From: Thiofilum flexile DSM 14609
Lineage (GTDB): Bacteria > Pseudomonadota > Gammaproteobacteria > Thiotrichales > Thiotrichaceae
NCBI RefSeq assembly: GCF_000380185.1
Contig: NZ_KB904747.1
Location: forward strand, 124,001-188,000
Reading direction: 5' to 3'
Length of the DNA: 64,000 nt
The notes below the pieces were generated by a model. The model worked only from the letters and a program-made list of their open reading frames with translations. It was not told where the DNA came from and searched no databases. A program made the position numbers and the translations under genes. Shown one piece after another: positions 34,078 through 43,932 of the stretch. The first letter of the stretch is position 1. Each line of letters starts with the position of its first letter.

Positions 34078-36885
34078 TTAATGTGCCTCATCCCAATTCA
34101 TACCCTCACCGATGTCGACCACGAGCGGTATTTTGAGCGTAACGACATCGGTCATTAAGGGGGCAAGCACGGCTTTGAATGTGTGAACTAATTCATCAGG
34201 CACTTCAAACACTAATTCATCATGCACCTGCATAATCATCCGAATCGGTGATTGAGTGGTTTGTAAATAGTTATCTACCGCAATCATAGCCTTTTTCATA
34301 ATATCGGCAGCGGTTCCCTGCATGGGCGCATTGATGGCGGTGCGTTCGGCATATTGGCGTTGAGTCGCTTTCCGTGAATTGATATCAGATAGGGGTAAAC
34401 GCCGCCCAAATAAGGTTTCTACATAGCCTAAGGTTCTAGCACGTTCACGGGTGTTATCCATATACTGCTTAACTCCCGGATACCGCGCAAAATATAAGTC
34501 TACATACTGTTGTGCTTCACTGCGTCCAATATCCAATTGCCGCGCTAGTCCAAACGCTGACATGCCATAAATCAGGCCAAAATTAATGGCTTTGGCGGCA
34601 CGCCGTTGTTCTGAGGTGACTTCTTCTAGTGGAGTGTGAAAGACCTCGGCAGCCGTGGCTTTATGAATATCAGCTCCCGCTTGAAACGCTTGCAGTAAAC
34701 CTTCATCACCCGACAAATGCGCCATAATCCGCAGCTCGATTTGCGAGTAATCCGCCGCCACCAGTTTGCAGCCCTTATCGGCAATAAAGGCTTGACGAAT
34801 ACGGCGACCCTCGGCACTACGAATAGGGATATTTTGTAAGTTGGGATCTGACGAAGATAAGCGCCCTGTCACCGTGCCGGTTTGGTGATAGGACGTATGT
34901 ACCCGTCCGGTGCGAGGGTTGATTTGGGCGGGGAGCTTATCGGTATAGGTCGATTTGAGTTTGCTCAGCGTGCGGTGTTCTAAAATGACGCGCGGTAATT
35001 CATAGCCTTGCTCGGCAAGTTCTTCTAATACATCCTCTGCAGTAGACGGCTGTCCGGTCGGGGTTTTACGTACTCCGGTGAGCGGAATTTGGAGCTTATC
35101 AAAGAGGATTTCTTGTAATTGTTTAGGGGAGGATAGGTTAAATTCCTGCCCTGCCATCTGAAAAGCTTGTTCGGTAATTTCTTCAATACGCTTAGTCAGC
35201 TCTTGACTCTGATCGCTTAATAATAAGGTATCAATTTTGACACCATGCCGCTCCATACGAGCGAGCACTGGAATTAAGGGCATTTCAAGGCTTTGATAAA
35301 CCTGTCTGAAGGTGGGTTCATTAGCGATTTTAGGCCAGAGCTGTTGGTGTAAGCGTAAGGTAATATCCGCATCTTCAGCCGCATAGGGAGCCGCTTGAGC
35401 GAGATCTATTTGATTAAAGGTAAGCTGCTTTTTGCCCTTGCCCGCAATATCTTCAAAGCGGATGGTTTTATAATCCAGTACCTTTTCGGCTAGGGTATCC
35501 ATGTCATGCCGTGCTGTTGCATCCAAGACATAGGATTCGAGCATCGTGTCGTGAGCGATACCTTGTAGGGTAATACCGTAATTTTGTAGTACGGTAAAAT
35601 CGTATTTGAGATTCTGCCCTACTTTTAAATACTGAGGATCTTCTAATAGGGGCTTGAGTTTAGCGAGCACTGCCTCACGCTTTAATTGTTCGGGGGCACC
35701 TAAATAGTCATGTGTTAGCGGAATATAGGCGGCAATACCGGCCTGAGTTGCCATAGATATTCCGACGAGTTCAGCGTCTAAGGCATTTAGGCTGGTTGTT
35801 TCAGTATCAAAGGCTAATAAAGGGGCGGATTGGATTTGCTCTAATAATGTATCGAAATCGGCTGAGGTTAACACAGTAGAGTAGTGTGCTGAGCCGATAT
35901 CAATGGTAGGCGTAGGATGTAGTTCAGGCGTATTTTGATCAACTAGCTCTAGAATCAGCGGGAAGGGTGCGAGGGTATGTTGCGCCTCTGCTGGATTGTT
36001 CGTTGGAGTAGTCGCTGGTTTAGCTGCTTTGGCTTCCGCTTTATTGAGAGTACTTAAACGGGTGCGAAATTCGTAGCGGGTATAGAGTTCGCGTAAAGCT
36101 TGGGGATCTTCTGCTTGAATACTCAGAGCTGCTGGAGAGTCGTCCACTTCAACATCACACTTAATGGTCACGAGCTGATAAGTTAGCGGTAGATGCGCCA
36201 AAGCCAGTCGTAGATTTTCACCCACCTTACCCTTTATTTTATCCGCATTATCCATGACACCTTGTAGGGAGCCGTATTCTGCTAACCATTTTACTGCTGT
36301 TTTCGGTCCGACCTTATCCACGCCGGGTACATTATCTACACTATCCCCTACTAGACTTAAGTAGTCGCGGATTTGTTCTGGTAGTATGCCAAATTTTTCC
36401 TGCACCCCTTCAATATCGAGATAGGTTTCACTCATGGTATTAATCAAATGCACCCGCTCGGTAACTAATTGCGCCATATCCTTATCACTGGTCGAGATGA
36501 GCACATCGCCCTGAAAACGAGTCGCTAGCGTACCAATCACATCATCAGCTTCTACATCAGGAATTTGCAGGAGGGGATAGCCTTGTGCGCGAATAATATC
36601 TAGTAAGGGCTGGATTTGTGCGCGTAAGTCGTCTGGCATGGGGGGGCGATTCGCTTTGTAGTCGGGGAAAATATCATCCCGAAAGGTTTTACCAGACGCA
36701 TCAAAAACTACGACCATATAGTCAGGTTGATAATCTTTTCGCAACCTATCCAACATATTTAACACCCCATGCATAGCACCCGTGGCCTCACCCTTGCTAT
36801 TCGTCAGGGGTGGCAGGGCATGGTAGGCACGGAATAGATAGGATGATCCATCAACTAAAATCAAAGGGTTAGTTAAGCTAGTCAT
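34078..36885 (-). CDS. polA: DNA polymerase I
   Basis: Repair and Okazaki-fragment polymerase of 935 residues (E. coli 928). The 5'-3' exonuclease domain spans about residues 8-290 (ILVDGSSYLFRAYHALPP, DVEADDVIGTLA). The 3'-5' exonuclease domain keeps its catalytic Asp360 and Glu362 (LLAFDTETTSL), so proofreading should be active. The polymerase domain has DYSQIELRIMAHLS, RRAAKAINFGLIYGMS and QVHDELVFEV. The ATG at 36885 (MTSLTNPLILVDG) fits the family; a TTG at 36906 behind GAGG is an alternative start adding seven residues. Convergent with ispH. Confidence 0.97.
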   Translation of the reverse strand: MTSLTNPLILVDGSSYLFRAYHALPPLTNSKGEATGAMHGVLNMLDRLRKDYQPDYMVVVFDASGKTFRDDIFPDYKANRPPMPDDLRAQIQPLLDIIRAQGYPLLQIPDVEADDVIGTLATRFQGDVLISTSDKDMAQLVTERVHLINTMSETYLDIEGVQEKFGILPEQIRDYLSLVGDSVDNVPGVDKVGPKTAVKWLAEYGSLQGVMDNADKIKGKVGENLRLALAHLPLTYQLVTIKCDVEVDDSPAALSIQAEDPQALRELYTRYEFRTRLSTLNKAEAKAAKPATTPTNNPAEAQHTLAPFPLILELVDQNTPELHPTPTIDIGSAHYSTVLTSADFDTLLEQIQSAPLLAFDTETTSLNALDAELVGISMATQAGIAAYIPLTHDYLGAPEQLKREAVLAKLKPLLEDPQYLKVGQNLKYDFTVLQNYGITLQGIAHDTMLESYVLDATARHDMDTLAEKVLDYKTIRFEDIAGKGKKQLTFNQIDLAQAAPYAAEDADITLRLHQQLWPKIANEPTFRQVYQSLEMPLIPVLARMERHGVKIDTLLLSDQSQELTKRIEEITEQAFQMAGQEFNLSSPKQLQEILFDKLQIPLTGVRKTPTGQPSTAEDVLEELAEQGYELPRVILEHRTLSKLKSTYTDKLPAQINPRTGRVHTSYHQTGTVTGRLSSSDPNLQNIPIRSAEGRRIRQAFIADKGCKLVAADYSQIELRIMAHLSGDEGLLQAFQAGADIHKATAAEVFHTPLEEVTSEQRRAAKAINFGLIYGMSAFGLARQLDIGRSEAQQYVDLYFARYPGVKQYMDNTRERARTLGYVETLFGRRLPLSDINSRKATQRQYAERTAINAPMQGTAADIMKKAMIAVDNYLQTTQSPIRMIMQVHDELVFEVPDELVHTFKAVLAPLMTDVVTLKIPLVVDIGEGMNWDEAH

Positions 36886-37042
36886 AGAGGCGTTACAGCG
36901 AGTCAAACAGCCTCTTAGTATAACGTGTTTTAGAGGTGAGAGGCCGCTTCGGATACCATTTTATCGATTTTGATGGCGGTATTCATCGGCTTATAGAGGA
37001 AGAGATAGATTATTCGGTAGAGTTTTTATCATTTCGAGAAAC

Positions 37043-37951
37043 CTATTTAATATTCTGCTTTAGATAGTCTATAAATAATCTTATTTTATACGGGATTGAT
37101 GAGTTAAACTCATACATAAGCCATGCTATCCCTTGATAGGGGGAAATAACCTTCCAATCCTGTAATAAAGTAAGGACTTGGTTTGTTTCGACAGCTTCTT
37201 GTGCGACAAAGTGAGGTATATGACCAATACCTAAATCTTGTAAAATACCCTCTAACCGAGATTCGCTATGATTAATAGTATACCTAGCATTAATCTCCAC
37301 ACGAATAGATTCTTTGGTTTTCTTATGTATAAAAGTCCAATAGTCTTGAGTAGATTCTCCTAAAGATAAGCATTCATGGTTCTTTAAGTCAATAGGGTGC
37401 TGCGGATGACCGTATGCTTCCAAGTACTTATGACTAGCACAAACAGTATGCTCTACCTTCATCAGTGGAATAGAAACTAATTTAGTATTAGGGTTTTCAG
37501 AGATTTGAATAATTAAATCTAAATCATTTTTAATATCTAATAATTCATCACTAATAATTAAATTAATTTGAATATTTGGATATTGCTTTAAGAAGCTAGG
37601 AATTAAAGGAGCCAATATCCATTTGGAAAAAGCTTTTGGAGCTGAAATAGTAATTTTTCCTTGTGGGGTATTAGAAAGCTGCTCACTGATAGAAAAACAC
37701 TCTTGAGCCAAGTTAAGAATATCACCTCCTTTTTGATAAATTAAATCCCCCGCTTCTGTGGTATTAAAATTTCTAGTGTCTCGATTGATTAGTCTTTGAC
37801 CTAAATTTTGCTCCAATCTTCTTACACAACGGCTCATCGCTGCTGTGGTCATTCCTAATTTCTCAGCCGCTTTGGTAAAGCTTTTATGCTCTACAACCAT
37901 AGTAAATATGGTTATATCTTTAAGAAAATCAATTATTTGTTTATTGCGCAT
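37043..37951 (-). CDS. LysR-family transcriptional regulator
   Basis: A 302-residue LTTR. The N-terminal winged helix-turn-helix (KSFTKAAEKLGMTTAAMSRCVRRLEQNLGQRL) is followed by a substrate-binding domain from about residue 92 (GKITISAPKAFSKWILAPLI). The gene is divergent from the EamA transporter at 38084 with 132 bases between them, the usual layout when an LTTR controls its neighbour. Its AT-rich codons differ from polA next door and resemble those of its partner, which suggests they moved together. The inducer is unknown. Confidence 0.92.
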   Translation of the reverse strand: MRNKQIIDFLKDITIFTMVVEHKSFTKAAEKLGMTTAAMSRCVRRLEQNLGQRLINRDTRNFNTTEAGDLIYQKGGDILNLAQECFSISEQLSNTPQGKITISAPKAFSKWILAPLIPSFLKQYPNIQINLIISDELLDIKNDLDLIIQISENPNTKLVSIPLMKVEHTVCASHKYLEAYGHPQHPIDLKNHECLSLGESTQDYWTFIHKKTKESIRVEINARYTINHSESRLEGILQDLGIGHIPHFVAQEAVETNQVLTLLQDWKVISPYQGIAWLMYEFNSSIPYKIRLFIDYLKQNIK

Positions 37952-38011
37952 TTGACAATTCAGTTTTGTGTGAAATGGGATTTACATCAACAGTTCAGAT
38001 AACAATAATAG

Positions 38012-38025
38012 TTTCTTCTTAGAAA
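38012..38025. promoter_or_regulatory. candidate LysR operator in the divergent promoter
   Basis: tttct-tctt-agaaa is a perfect 5+4+5 inverted repeat in the 132-bp gap between the LysR gene and the EamA gene. LTTR sites are short dyads with T and A at the ends, so this is the best candidate seen. It is a motif-level guess. Confidence 0.35.
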
Positions 38026-38083
38026 TTAAATGTCTATCAATTAGCATTTTGAGCTTAAAAATCAATTCAATACTGAGATAAAG

Positions 38084-38977
38084 ATGAGTCATATACAGAA
38101 AAATTGGATAGCTAATATTGTTTTGCTATTAGTGGCTATTTTTTGGGGCACTAGTTATGGTATAGCTAAAGAAAGTATTGCCTATTATTCAGTTATGGGG
38201 TTTTTAGCTATACGGTTTATATTGACTTTCTTTATTTTACTACCTTTTATCCTCAAATCAAAGAAGCAAGAGCGTTATCTTGCTATTAATATTGGCAGTA
38301 AACTAGGCTTAATATTACTGCTAATTTTTATCTGTGAAACCTATGGAGTGTTTTATACGACTGCATCAAATGCTGCTTTTTTAATTAGCTTATTTATTAT
38401 TTTTACTCCTGTTATGGAGTGGTTTTTAATGAGGAAAAAACCTAATAAAAAGCTTTTTTTAGCATCAGGCTTTAGTGTTGTTGGTGTGTTTTTATTAACT
38501 TATAAAGGAACTTGGAGCTTTAATGTGGGGGATATATTAATAATAGTAGCCGCAATACTTAGAGCACTCATGGTCTGTGCTACTAAAATCTTAACTAAAA
38601 ATCAGTATGTATCCGCATTGAATTTAACGGCTATTCAATCAGGGGTAGTAGGCTTAGGCAGCTTATTCATAGCGATTATTTTTAATCCCTATTTATTTAA
38701 TCATCTCCCTAATGCCAGTGTGTTTTGGTTGAATACCTTGTACTTGGTATTATTTTGCACAATATTCGCCTTTTTTGCTCAGAACTGGGCAGTCCAATAC
38801 ACATCACCCACTCATACCGCTTTACTAATGGGAACTGAACCTTTATTCGGAGCGTTATTTGCCGCTTTATGGCTACATGAGCAGTTAGGTTTGCTCGCAT
38901 GGGTAGGGGGATTAATCATAGTGTTGACTTGTATTTGGTTAGTAGGGTCGTCTAAGACCATAACAACTCATACCTAA
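38084..38977 (+). CDS. EamA/DMT-family transporter next to a LysR regulator
   Basis: A 297-residue permease with about ten membrane helices in two EamA halves (LLLVAIFWGTSYGIAKESI and ILIIVAAILRALMVCATKIL; the second half ends with SPTHTALLMGTEPLFGALFA). Metabolite or drug export is the usual role. It is not closely similar to the EamA protein at 3709, so it is not a recent duplicate. GAG precedes the ATG at six bases. The paired LysR gene is probably its regulator. Confidence 0.88.
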   Translation: MSHIQKNWIANIVLLLVAIFWGTSYGIAKESIAYYSVMGFLAIRFILTFFILLPFILKSKKQERYLAINIGSKLGLILLLIFICETYGVFYTTASNAAFLISLFIIFTPVMEWFLMRKKPNKKLFLASGFSVVGVFLLTYKGTWSFNVGDILIIVAAILRALMVCATKILTKNQYVSALNLTAIQSGVVGLGSLFIAIIFNPYLFNHLPNASVFWLNTLYLVLFCTIFAFFAQNWAVQYTSPTHTALLMGTEPLFGALFAALWLHEQLGLLAWVGGLIIVLTCIWLVGSSKTITTHT

Positions 38978-39004
38978 GTGTGCGGCTCAAACTGGTAAAA
39001 ATTC

Positions 39005-39071
39005 CCAAGCCCACGTCCTTGTGGTCTTGGTGTCCTCAATATTGAGGGAGTGGAGAGTAATAGGTACTCTC
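39005..39071. terminator. two hairpins between the EamA gene and the histidine kinase gene
   Basis: ccaagcccac-gtcctt-gtggtcttgg (39005-39030, one mismatch) and gagagta-atagg-tactctc (39053-39071) lie in tandem, with ctcaatattgag between them. They sit between convergent genes and probably end both transcripts, although no good T-run follows. Confidence 0.45.
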
Positions 39072-39223
39072 TTAAAAAGTGATGGCCGACTGGAGCTAAA
39101 CTAATAGGTTTTATAGGGGTAAAGCTATCCTTTAGTTTATTAATGGTGGCATTTTTAAGATAAATTATACTAGTAAATCTTTGACTTTATTAAAAGTTTA
39201 AGGATTTTTGATAAAAATCAATC

Positions 39224-40870
39224 CTAGACGATATGTAAGGGTAGGGTCAAGCGAAAGGTAGCCCCGCTTTCGGTAGGTAAGAGTATTAAATCCCCTCGAT
39301 AGGCTCGCAATAGGGATTGAATAATTTCTAAGCCTAAGCCCGTCCCGCCCTGTGAGCGGCGTGTGGTGAAGAATGGGGTGAAAATTTTGTCTCGATTCGC
39401 CGGAGAAATACCCTCACCATTATCCATCACCTCAATGTGCCAAGTACTTCCCTCTGTCTTCATGGTGATCGCCACCTCAGTGGCTTTATGGTGCAGGCTG
39501 TTTTCTAATAAATTATTCAACACACTATCCAGTACTTCGGGGGCAATGGGTAGCGCCTGAAGAGGCAGATTTGTATATTTTAAGCGTAATCCGCGCTCTT
39601 GATAGCGATTAGTAAGGGTATCTAATAATTCAGGTAATACACTGGTTTGGCGTGAAGGCTCTAGTGCATCGGCACGTGCGAGTTCTAATAAGCGGGTGAC
39701 TAAATTTTTTAGGCGGTGGGTATCTTCCATTAGATTAGCCAGAAAGCGTTGGCGGCGTTCCGCAGACATAGTTTCGAGATGCTCTTGTAGCAATTCTAAC
39801 GCTCCCTGCATGGAGGTGAGTGGGGTTTTAAACTCATGCGATACATGAGCTGCAAAGCGTCGGATATAATCGGTGCGTTCGGCAAGTGTTTTAGACATAC
39901 TGGCAAAGCTATCCGAAAGTTGTGCGACCTCATAAGTCACAGGGTGCTTTATGGGTTCGACAATGCGTTGTTCGCCCTGCGTTACCCGCTCGGTTTGGCG
40001 AATCAGCTCCCGAATCGGGCGTGAGATACTGGATGAGACAAATAAGATTAATAAGACCGCAACGACTAATAGGCTTAGGGTGGCTGTGAGCATGACCTTA
40101 CGCACGGCATAGAGATGTTTAACAATATTATTAGGGGTGCGCGATAGGTAAATCACGCCAATGACCTGACGCTGTTCAATCACTGGGAAAGCGGTGAAAA
40201 CGCGAATATTAGTACCACGACTAATCGAGTAAAGCGGCGGCGGTGGCTCATCAGAAATCCGTTGGCGCAGCACACTTTGAAAATGCCCCTTTAAGGCCTG
40301 ACGTACTTCAGGCACATGGGCGAGCGACATGCCTAGTTCTTCCTTACCCGCAATCACCAACCCTTGAGTATCTAAAATGCGGATACCCGATAGGGTTACT
40401 TGTTGCGTATCAAGTAAAATATGAGCCATAGCTTGCCCAGCCGCTTTGGCATCAGGAGCGGGTGAAAAGGGGCTAGAACGTGCAGCAGGGCGTGGAGGAG
40501 AGATATTTTCTGTGAGATCCAGCGTGGGGGCAACTGGCGTAAAATAGTTGCTCGGATTAAGTTCCATCTGCGCTTTATAGGCCGCGACTAAAGCAGCATT
40601 ATCGGACTCGCGCTCTTGAGAATTAATAGGGTGTGCGCGTAGAGCTATAGTGCCGTCTAAACGCATTAATTGTCGATAAGTTGCCGCTAATACGGCGGAT
40701 TGCGCAATAAGCTCTACCTCGGTCTGGCGTACTAGCTCATTTTCATAAATCCGAAAAAAATAAAGCCCCCCTAAGGGTAAAGCTAATACCGTTAACATAA
40801 CAATAAGCAAAATATTACGTAAGCGAAATAAGCTATTACGTAAAAAAGGCAGACGTGCATTTATTTGCAT
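39224..40870 (-). CDS. sensor histidine kinase
   Basis: A 548-residue membrane kinase. One helix (about 17-40) and a second (about 261-282) bracket a periplasmic sensor of about 220 residues. That sensor includes a proline-rich stretch and a cache-like end (VFTAFPVIEQRQVIGVIYLSR). HAMP, a HisKA box with phospho-acceptor His345 (AHVSHEFKTPLTS), an N box (NNLLENSLHH) and G boxes (DNGEGIS, GGTGLGLEI) follow. The layout resembles CreC- or ChvG-type kinases; the signal is unknown. It starts 10 bases inside the end of the response regulator gene, so the two are co-translated. Confidence 0.92.
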   Translation of the reverse strand: MQINARLPFLRNSLFRLRNILLIVMLTVLALPLGGLYFFRIYENELVRQTEVELIAQSAVLAATYRQLMRLDGTIALRAHPINSQERESDNAALVAAYKAQMELNPSNYFTPVAPTLDLTENISPPRPAARSSPFSPAPDAKAAGQAMAHILLDTQQVTLSGIRILDTQGLVIAGKEELGMSLAHVPEVRQALKGHFQSVLRQRISDEPPPPLYSISRGTNIRVFTAFPVIEQRQVIGVIYLSRTPNNIVKHLYAVRKVMLTATLSLLVVAVLLILFVSSSISRPIRELIRQTERVTQGEQRIVEPIKHPVTYEVAQLSDSFASMSKTLAERTDYIRRFAAHVSHEFKTPLTSMQGALELLQEHLETMSAERRQRFLANLMEDTHRLKNLVTRLLELARADALEPSRQTSVLPELLDTLTNRYQERGLRLKYTNLPLQALPIAPEVLDSVLNNLLENSLHHKATEVAITMKTEGSTWHIEVMDNGEGISPANRDKIFTPFFTTRRSQGGTGLGLEIIQSLLRAYRGDLILLPTESGATFRLTLPLHIV

Positions 40871-41556
40871 GAAGCTAACTTATATCCCACTCCATGCACG
40901 GTTTCGATAATGCTTTCACAGCCGATATCGGTAAATTTTTGGCGAATATGGCGAATATGACTATCAATAGTGCGATCACTGACATAGACATTACTATCAT
41001 AGGCCTTTTGCATAATATGATCGCGACTGAATACCTGTACCGGACGCTGAGCAAGTAGCAATAAAATCGCAAATTCGGTCGCGGTTAGGGTAATGTCATT
41101 GTTACCCCAATTAGCACGATGTTGGCTGGGGAAAATATTGAGTTTTCCAATGCTTAACGCATCGCTAGGCGTCATACTATCAAGGTTTTTGAGTTGGGTG
41201 CGCTTTAAAATAGCATTGATGCGGGCGACCAGTTCGCGCGGACTAAAGGGTTTAGTGACATAGTCATCCCCGCCTAACTCTAGCCCTAAGATACGATCAA
41301 TCTCATCATCTCGTGAGGATAGAAAGACTATGGGTAGATTGGAGGTTTTACGAATTTCGCGGCATACTTCCAAACCATCCATTTCGGGCATATTGATATC
41401 GAGTACAATCAGGTCGGGGCTGGTGTGTTGGAATTTTTGTAGTGCTTGTTGTCCATCGTGAGCGTAGTGTACTTGCATGCCGGCCTTTTCAAGGGCAAAG
41501 CCTATCACGTCACCAATATGAGGGTCGTCGTCAACCACTAAAATAGTTTTGCTCAT
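40861..41556 (-). CDS. OmpR/PhoB-family response regulator
   Basis: A 231-residue regulator. The receiver domain has the acidic pair Asp10/Asp11, phospho-acceptor Asp53 (LDINMPEMDG), and the lysine in YVTKPFSPREL. The C-terminal winged helix carries LTATEFAILLLLAQRPVQVFSR and DRTIDSHIRHIRQK. It forms an operon with the downstream kinase (10-base overlap). CreB is one possible identity given creD at 21.5 kb, but sequence reading cannot separate it from other PhoB-like regulators. A weak GAG lies before the ATG. Confidence 0.93.
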   Translation of the reverse strand: MSKTILVVDDDPHIGDVIGFALEKAGMQVHYAHDGQQALQKFQHTSPDLIVLDINMPEMDGLEVCREIRKTSNLPIVFLSSRDDEIDRILGLELGGDDYVTKPFSPRELVARINAILKRTQLKNLDSMTPSDALSIGKLNIFPSQHRANWGNNDITLTATEFAILLLLAQRPVQVFSRDHIMQKAYDSNVYVSDRTIDSHIRHIRQKFTDIGCESIIETVHGVGYKLASCK

Positions 41557-41831
41557 TTTATACTCGTATCATGTTTTATGCTGTAATAGAGAGCTATCAC
41601 TATTACTCTAGACCACCCTTAGGTCAATGTATTGTCCCTTAGATGAGGTGTTTAGCACCTCAAAGCTGCTTAATCTTGGCATTGTTGGGGTGGATTTGGG
41701 TAAGATTAGCGATGAGTTATGCAAAGAGTGTCGTTAGGGGATGGATAAATTGCGTAAATTTATAATCCAGACCCGCTATTTTTCCAAATGGATTTGTTAC
41801 ACTTAGAAGATCAAGAGAGCGGGGTATACCA

Positions 41832-42605
41832 ATGTATGTAGTGCGTAGAGTAGCGCTAGTATTGTTAAGCTGCTTATTAATAGCCTGTAATGACCCACAA
41901 GAATCAGTCACAGAAGTTAAAACAACAGATAGTAATCGTACTGCTAGTATTAATACCAGTGCAGGAACGCTCAAGATTGCTGTAGGGGAAAATACTGTAC
42001 CCGATAGTTTATTTTTGAACGGCGATTTAATTTTTCAACGTGAGCGCGAGCAATTACGCTTTTATGGACAACAAAAACGTGCTCAAGACGAGGTTGTCCT
42101 AATGGGGTCGAGCTGTGGGGTCAGTTGTGCTACCGATCAATTGTTTTGGGTGGTGCTTAAAGAGGGTACTCAGCCAGAAATTATTGAAGATCGCCAATTT
42201 TATGCCAATCCCCTAGACATCAGCATATTGCCAGCAGAGCCAGATAAACTGACGGTTAACTTAGGTTTCAGTCAAAAGCAGCGGCGTTATGCAGATCTAG
42301 AGGGGAATGTTTTAAGCTTTAGATTAGAGCCGGTCACCGAAAGCGATAAGATTTTGGCGGGGGATTTATGTACTTGGCTACATACGGAAGCCTTACCGGC
42401 CTGTATTAGTGCTCGCGCGACCGAACCTGATTGTGTGAATCCCCAAACGGAGTTTCCCGATTATATGGATCAACGTTTGGGTATGTTGAATGAGTATCCG
42501 GGTTTCAATGGCGATGCGTTCGGTGCCTTGTGTGCCAATGCCTGTGAAAAAGAAGATATCCCCGATTATAAGACGTTTGCCAGCACCGTTTGTGGTATTC
42601 GTTGA
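41832..42605 (+). CDS. putative lipoprotein, cysteine-rich
   Basis: A 257-residue protein with a lipoprotein signal (VALVLLSCLLIAC, lipidated Cys at residue 19). The mature part has about ten further cysteines, several paired (SSCGVSCATD, LCTWLH with PACISA, LCANACEKED), so a disulfide-bonded periplasmic fold is likely. The conserved-looking C-terminal region is rich in Cys, Asp and Pro. No family is recognised. A GGGG-containing ribosome site lies eight bases before the ATG. bioA follows after 20 bases and may be co-transcribed, though the functions do not obviously connect. Confidence 0.75.
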   Translation: MYVVRRVALVLLSCLLIACNDPQESVTEVKTTDSNRTASINTSAGTLKIAVGENTVPDSLFLNGDLIFQREREQLRFYGQQKRAQDEVVLMGSSCGVSCATDQLFWVVLKEGTQPEIIEDRQFYANPLDISILPAEPDKLTVNLGFSQKQRRYADLEGNVLSFRLEPVTESDKILAGDLCTWLHTEALPACISARATEPDCVNPQTEFPDYMDQRLGMLNEYPGFNGDAFGALCANACEKEDIPDYKTFASTVCGIR

Positions 42606-42625
42606 TAGGATTAGAGCAGATAGGC

Positions 42626-43927
42626 ATGGATTGGGTTCAAATTGATCGGCAGCATGTGTGGCATCCTTTTACACAAGAGCAAACAGCCCCCCTACCCGTA
42701 GAAATTAGTTCTGCTCAGGGGGCTTGGTTATATGCTAAAGAGGGACAACGCTTTTTAGATTTAATCTCTTCATGGTGGGTCAATTTACATGGTCATGCTC
42801 ATCCTACGATTGCTGCTGCGATTGCTCAACAGGCTCAAACCCTTGAGCAGGTAATGTTCGCTGGGTTTACCCATCAACCCGCCGCAGAGTTAGCCTATGA
42901 GTTAGTGCAAAGATTGCCTACGGGTTTGACGCGAGTTTTTTACTCGGATAATGGCTCAACTGCGATTGAGGTAGCGCTCAAAATTGCTTTGCAATATTGG
43001 CGTAATCAGGGGCAGCAACGTAAGCGTTTTGCAGTATTTGATGGCTCTTATCACGGCGATACCGTAGGAGCCATGTCGGTAGGGCAAGGCTCGCAATTTT
43101 TTACCCATTATCAAGCCCTATTATTCCAAGTCGATGTTTTGCCCTATCCCTTAACGTGGGAGCGTGATCCCCATGTTGAGCAAAAAGAAGCGGTTGCCTT
43201 ACAAGCCTTTGATGCCTATTTACAGCGTCATGCTCATGAAGTCGCCGGTATATTGATTGAGCCTCTAGTACAGGGGGCGTCGGGCATGCGGATGTGTCGC
43301 CCGCAATTTTTACAGGGTTTGAGTCAGCGAGCTAAGGCTGCGGGCGTATTACTATTATTCGATGAGGTCATGACGGGATTTGGGCGTACCGGGCAATGGT
43401 TTGCCTCACAGACCGCACAGGTGACCCCGGATATTATTTGTCTATCGAAAGGTATTACAGCGGGATTCTTGCCGCTGTCGGTAACAGTGTGTAGTGAAAC
43501 AGTCTATCAAGCCTTTCTAGGGGAAACGTTTGATCGAGCCTTTGTACATGGTCATTCCTTTACCGCTAATCCCTTAGGCTGTGCAGCGGCTCTAGCTTCT
43601 TTACAAGTCTTTAAAACCGAAAATACGCTGGCTAAATTACCTCAAATCGAGCATTGGCATCGGCAACAATTAGAGTGGTTATTGCAGCACCCTAAAGTAG
43701 AGCAGGTACGGATTTGTGGCACCATTGCGGCATTTAATGTGAAAGCCACAGAAACAGGTTATGCCTCTTCAGTGAGTGAGCACCTCAGAACCTTTTTTAT
43801 GGAGCGTGGTATATTGCTGCGTCCTTTAGGAAATACGGTTTATTTATTACCTCCTTATTGTATTACTGAAGACGAATTAATATCTGGCTATCAAGTAATA
43901 GAGCGAGCATTAGATGCTCTAATCTAA
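42626..43927 (+). CDS. bioA: adenosylmethionine-8-amino-7-oxononanoate aminotransferase
   Basis: A PLP-dependent transaminase of biotin synthesis that uses S-adenosylmethionine as amino donor. It has 433 residues. BioA hallmarks are the N-terminal HVWHPFTQ, LDLISSWWVNLHGHAHP, YSDNGSTAIEVALKIALQYW, SYHGDTVGAMSVG, FDEVMTGFGRTG and the PLP lysine in CLSKGITAGFLPL. The ATG at 42626 (MDWVQIDRQHVWHPF) is chosen; an earlier in-frame start at 42590 would overlap the lipoprotein gene. bioBFCD are not adjacent. It converges on the radical SAM gene with only 5 bases between the stops. Confidence 0.92.
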   Translation: MDWVQIDRQHVWHPFTQEQTAPLPVEISSAQGAWLYAKEGQRFLDLISSWWVNLHGHAHPTIAAAIAQQAQTLEQVMFAGFTHQPAAELAYELVQRLPTGLTRVFYSDNGSTAIEVALKIALQYWRNQGQQRKRFAVFDGSYHGDTVGAMSVGQGSQFFTHYQALLFQVDVLPYPLTWERDPHVEQKEAVALQAFDAYLQRHAHEVAGILIEPLVQGASGMRMCRPQFLQGLSQRAKAAGVLLLFDEVMTGFGRTGQWFASQTAQVTPDIICLSKGITAGFLPLSVTVCSETVYQAFLGETFDRAFVHGHSFTANPLGCAAALASLQVFKTENTLAKLPQIEHWHRQQLEWLLQHPKVEQVRICGTIAAFNVKATETGYASSVSEHLRTFFMERGILLRPLGNTVYLLPPYCITEDELISGYQVIERALDALI

Positions 43928-43932
43928 TCTTA

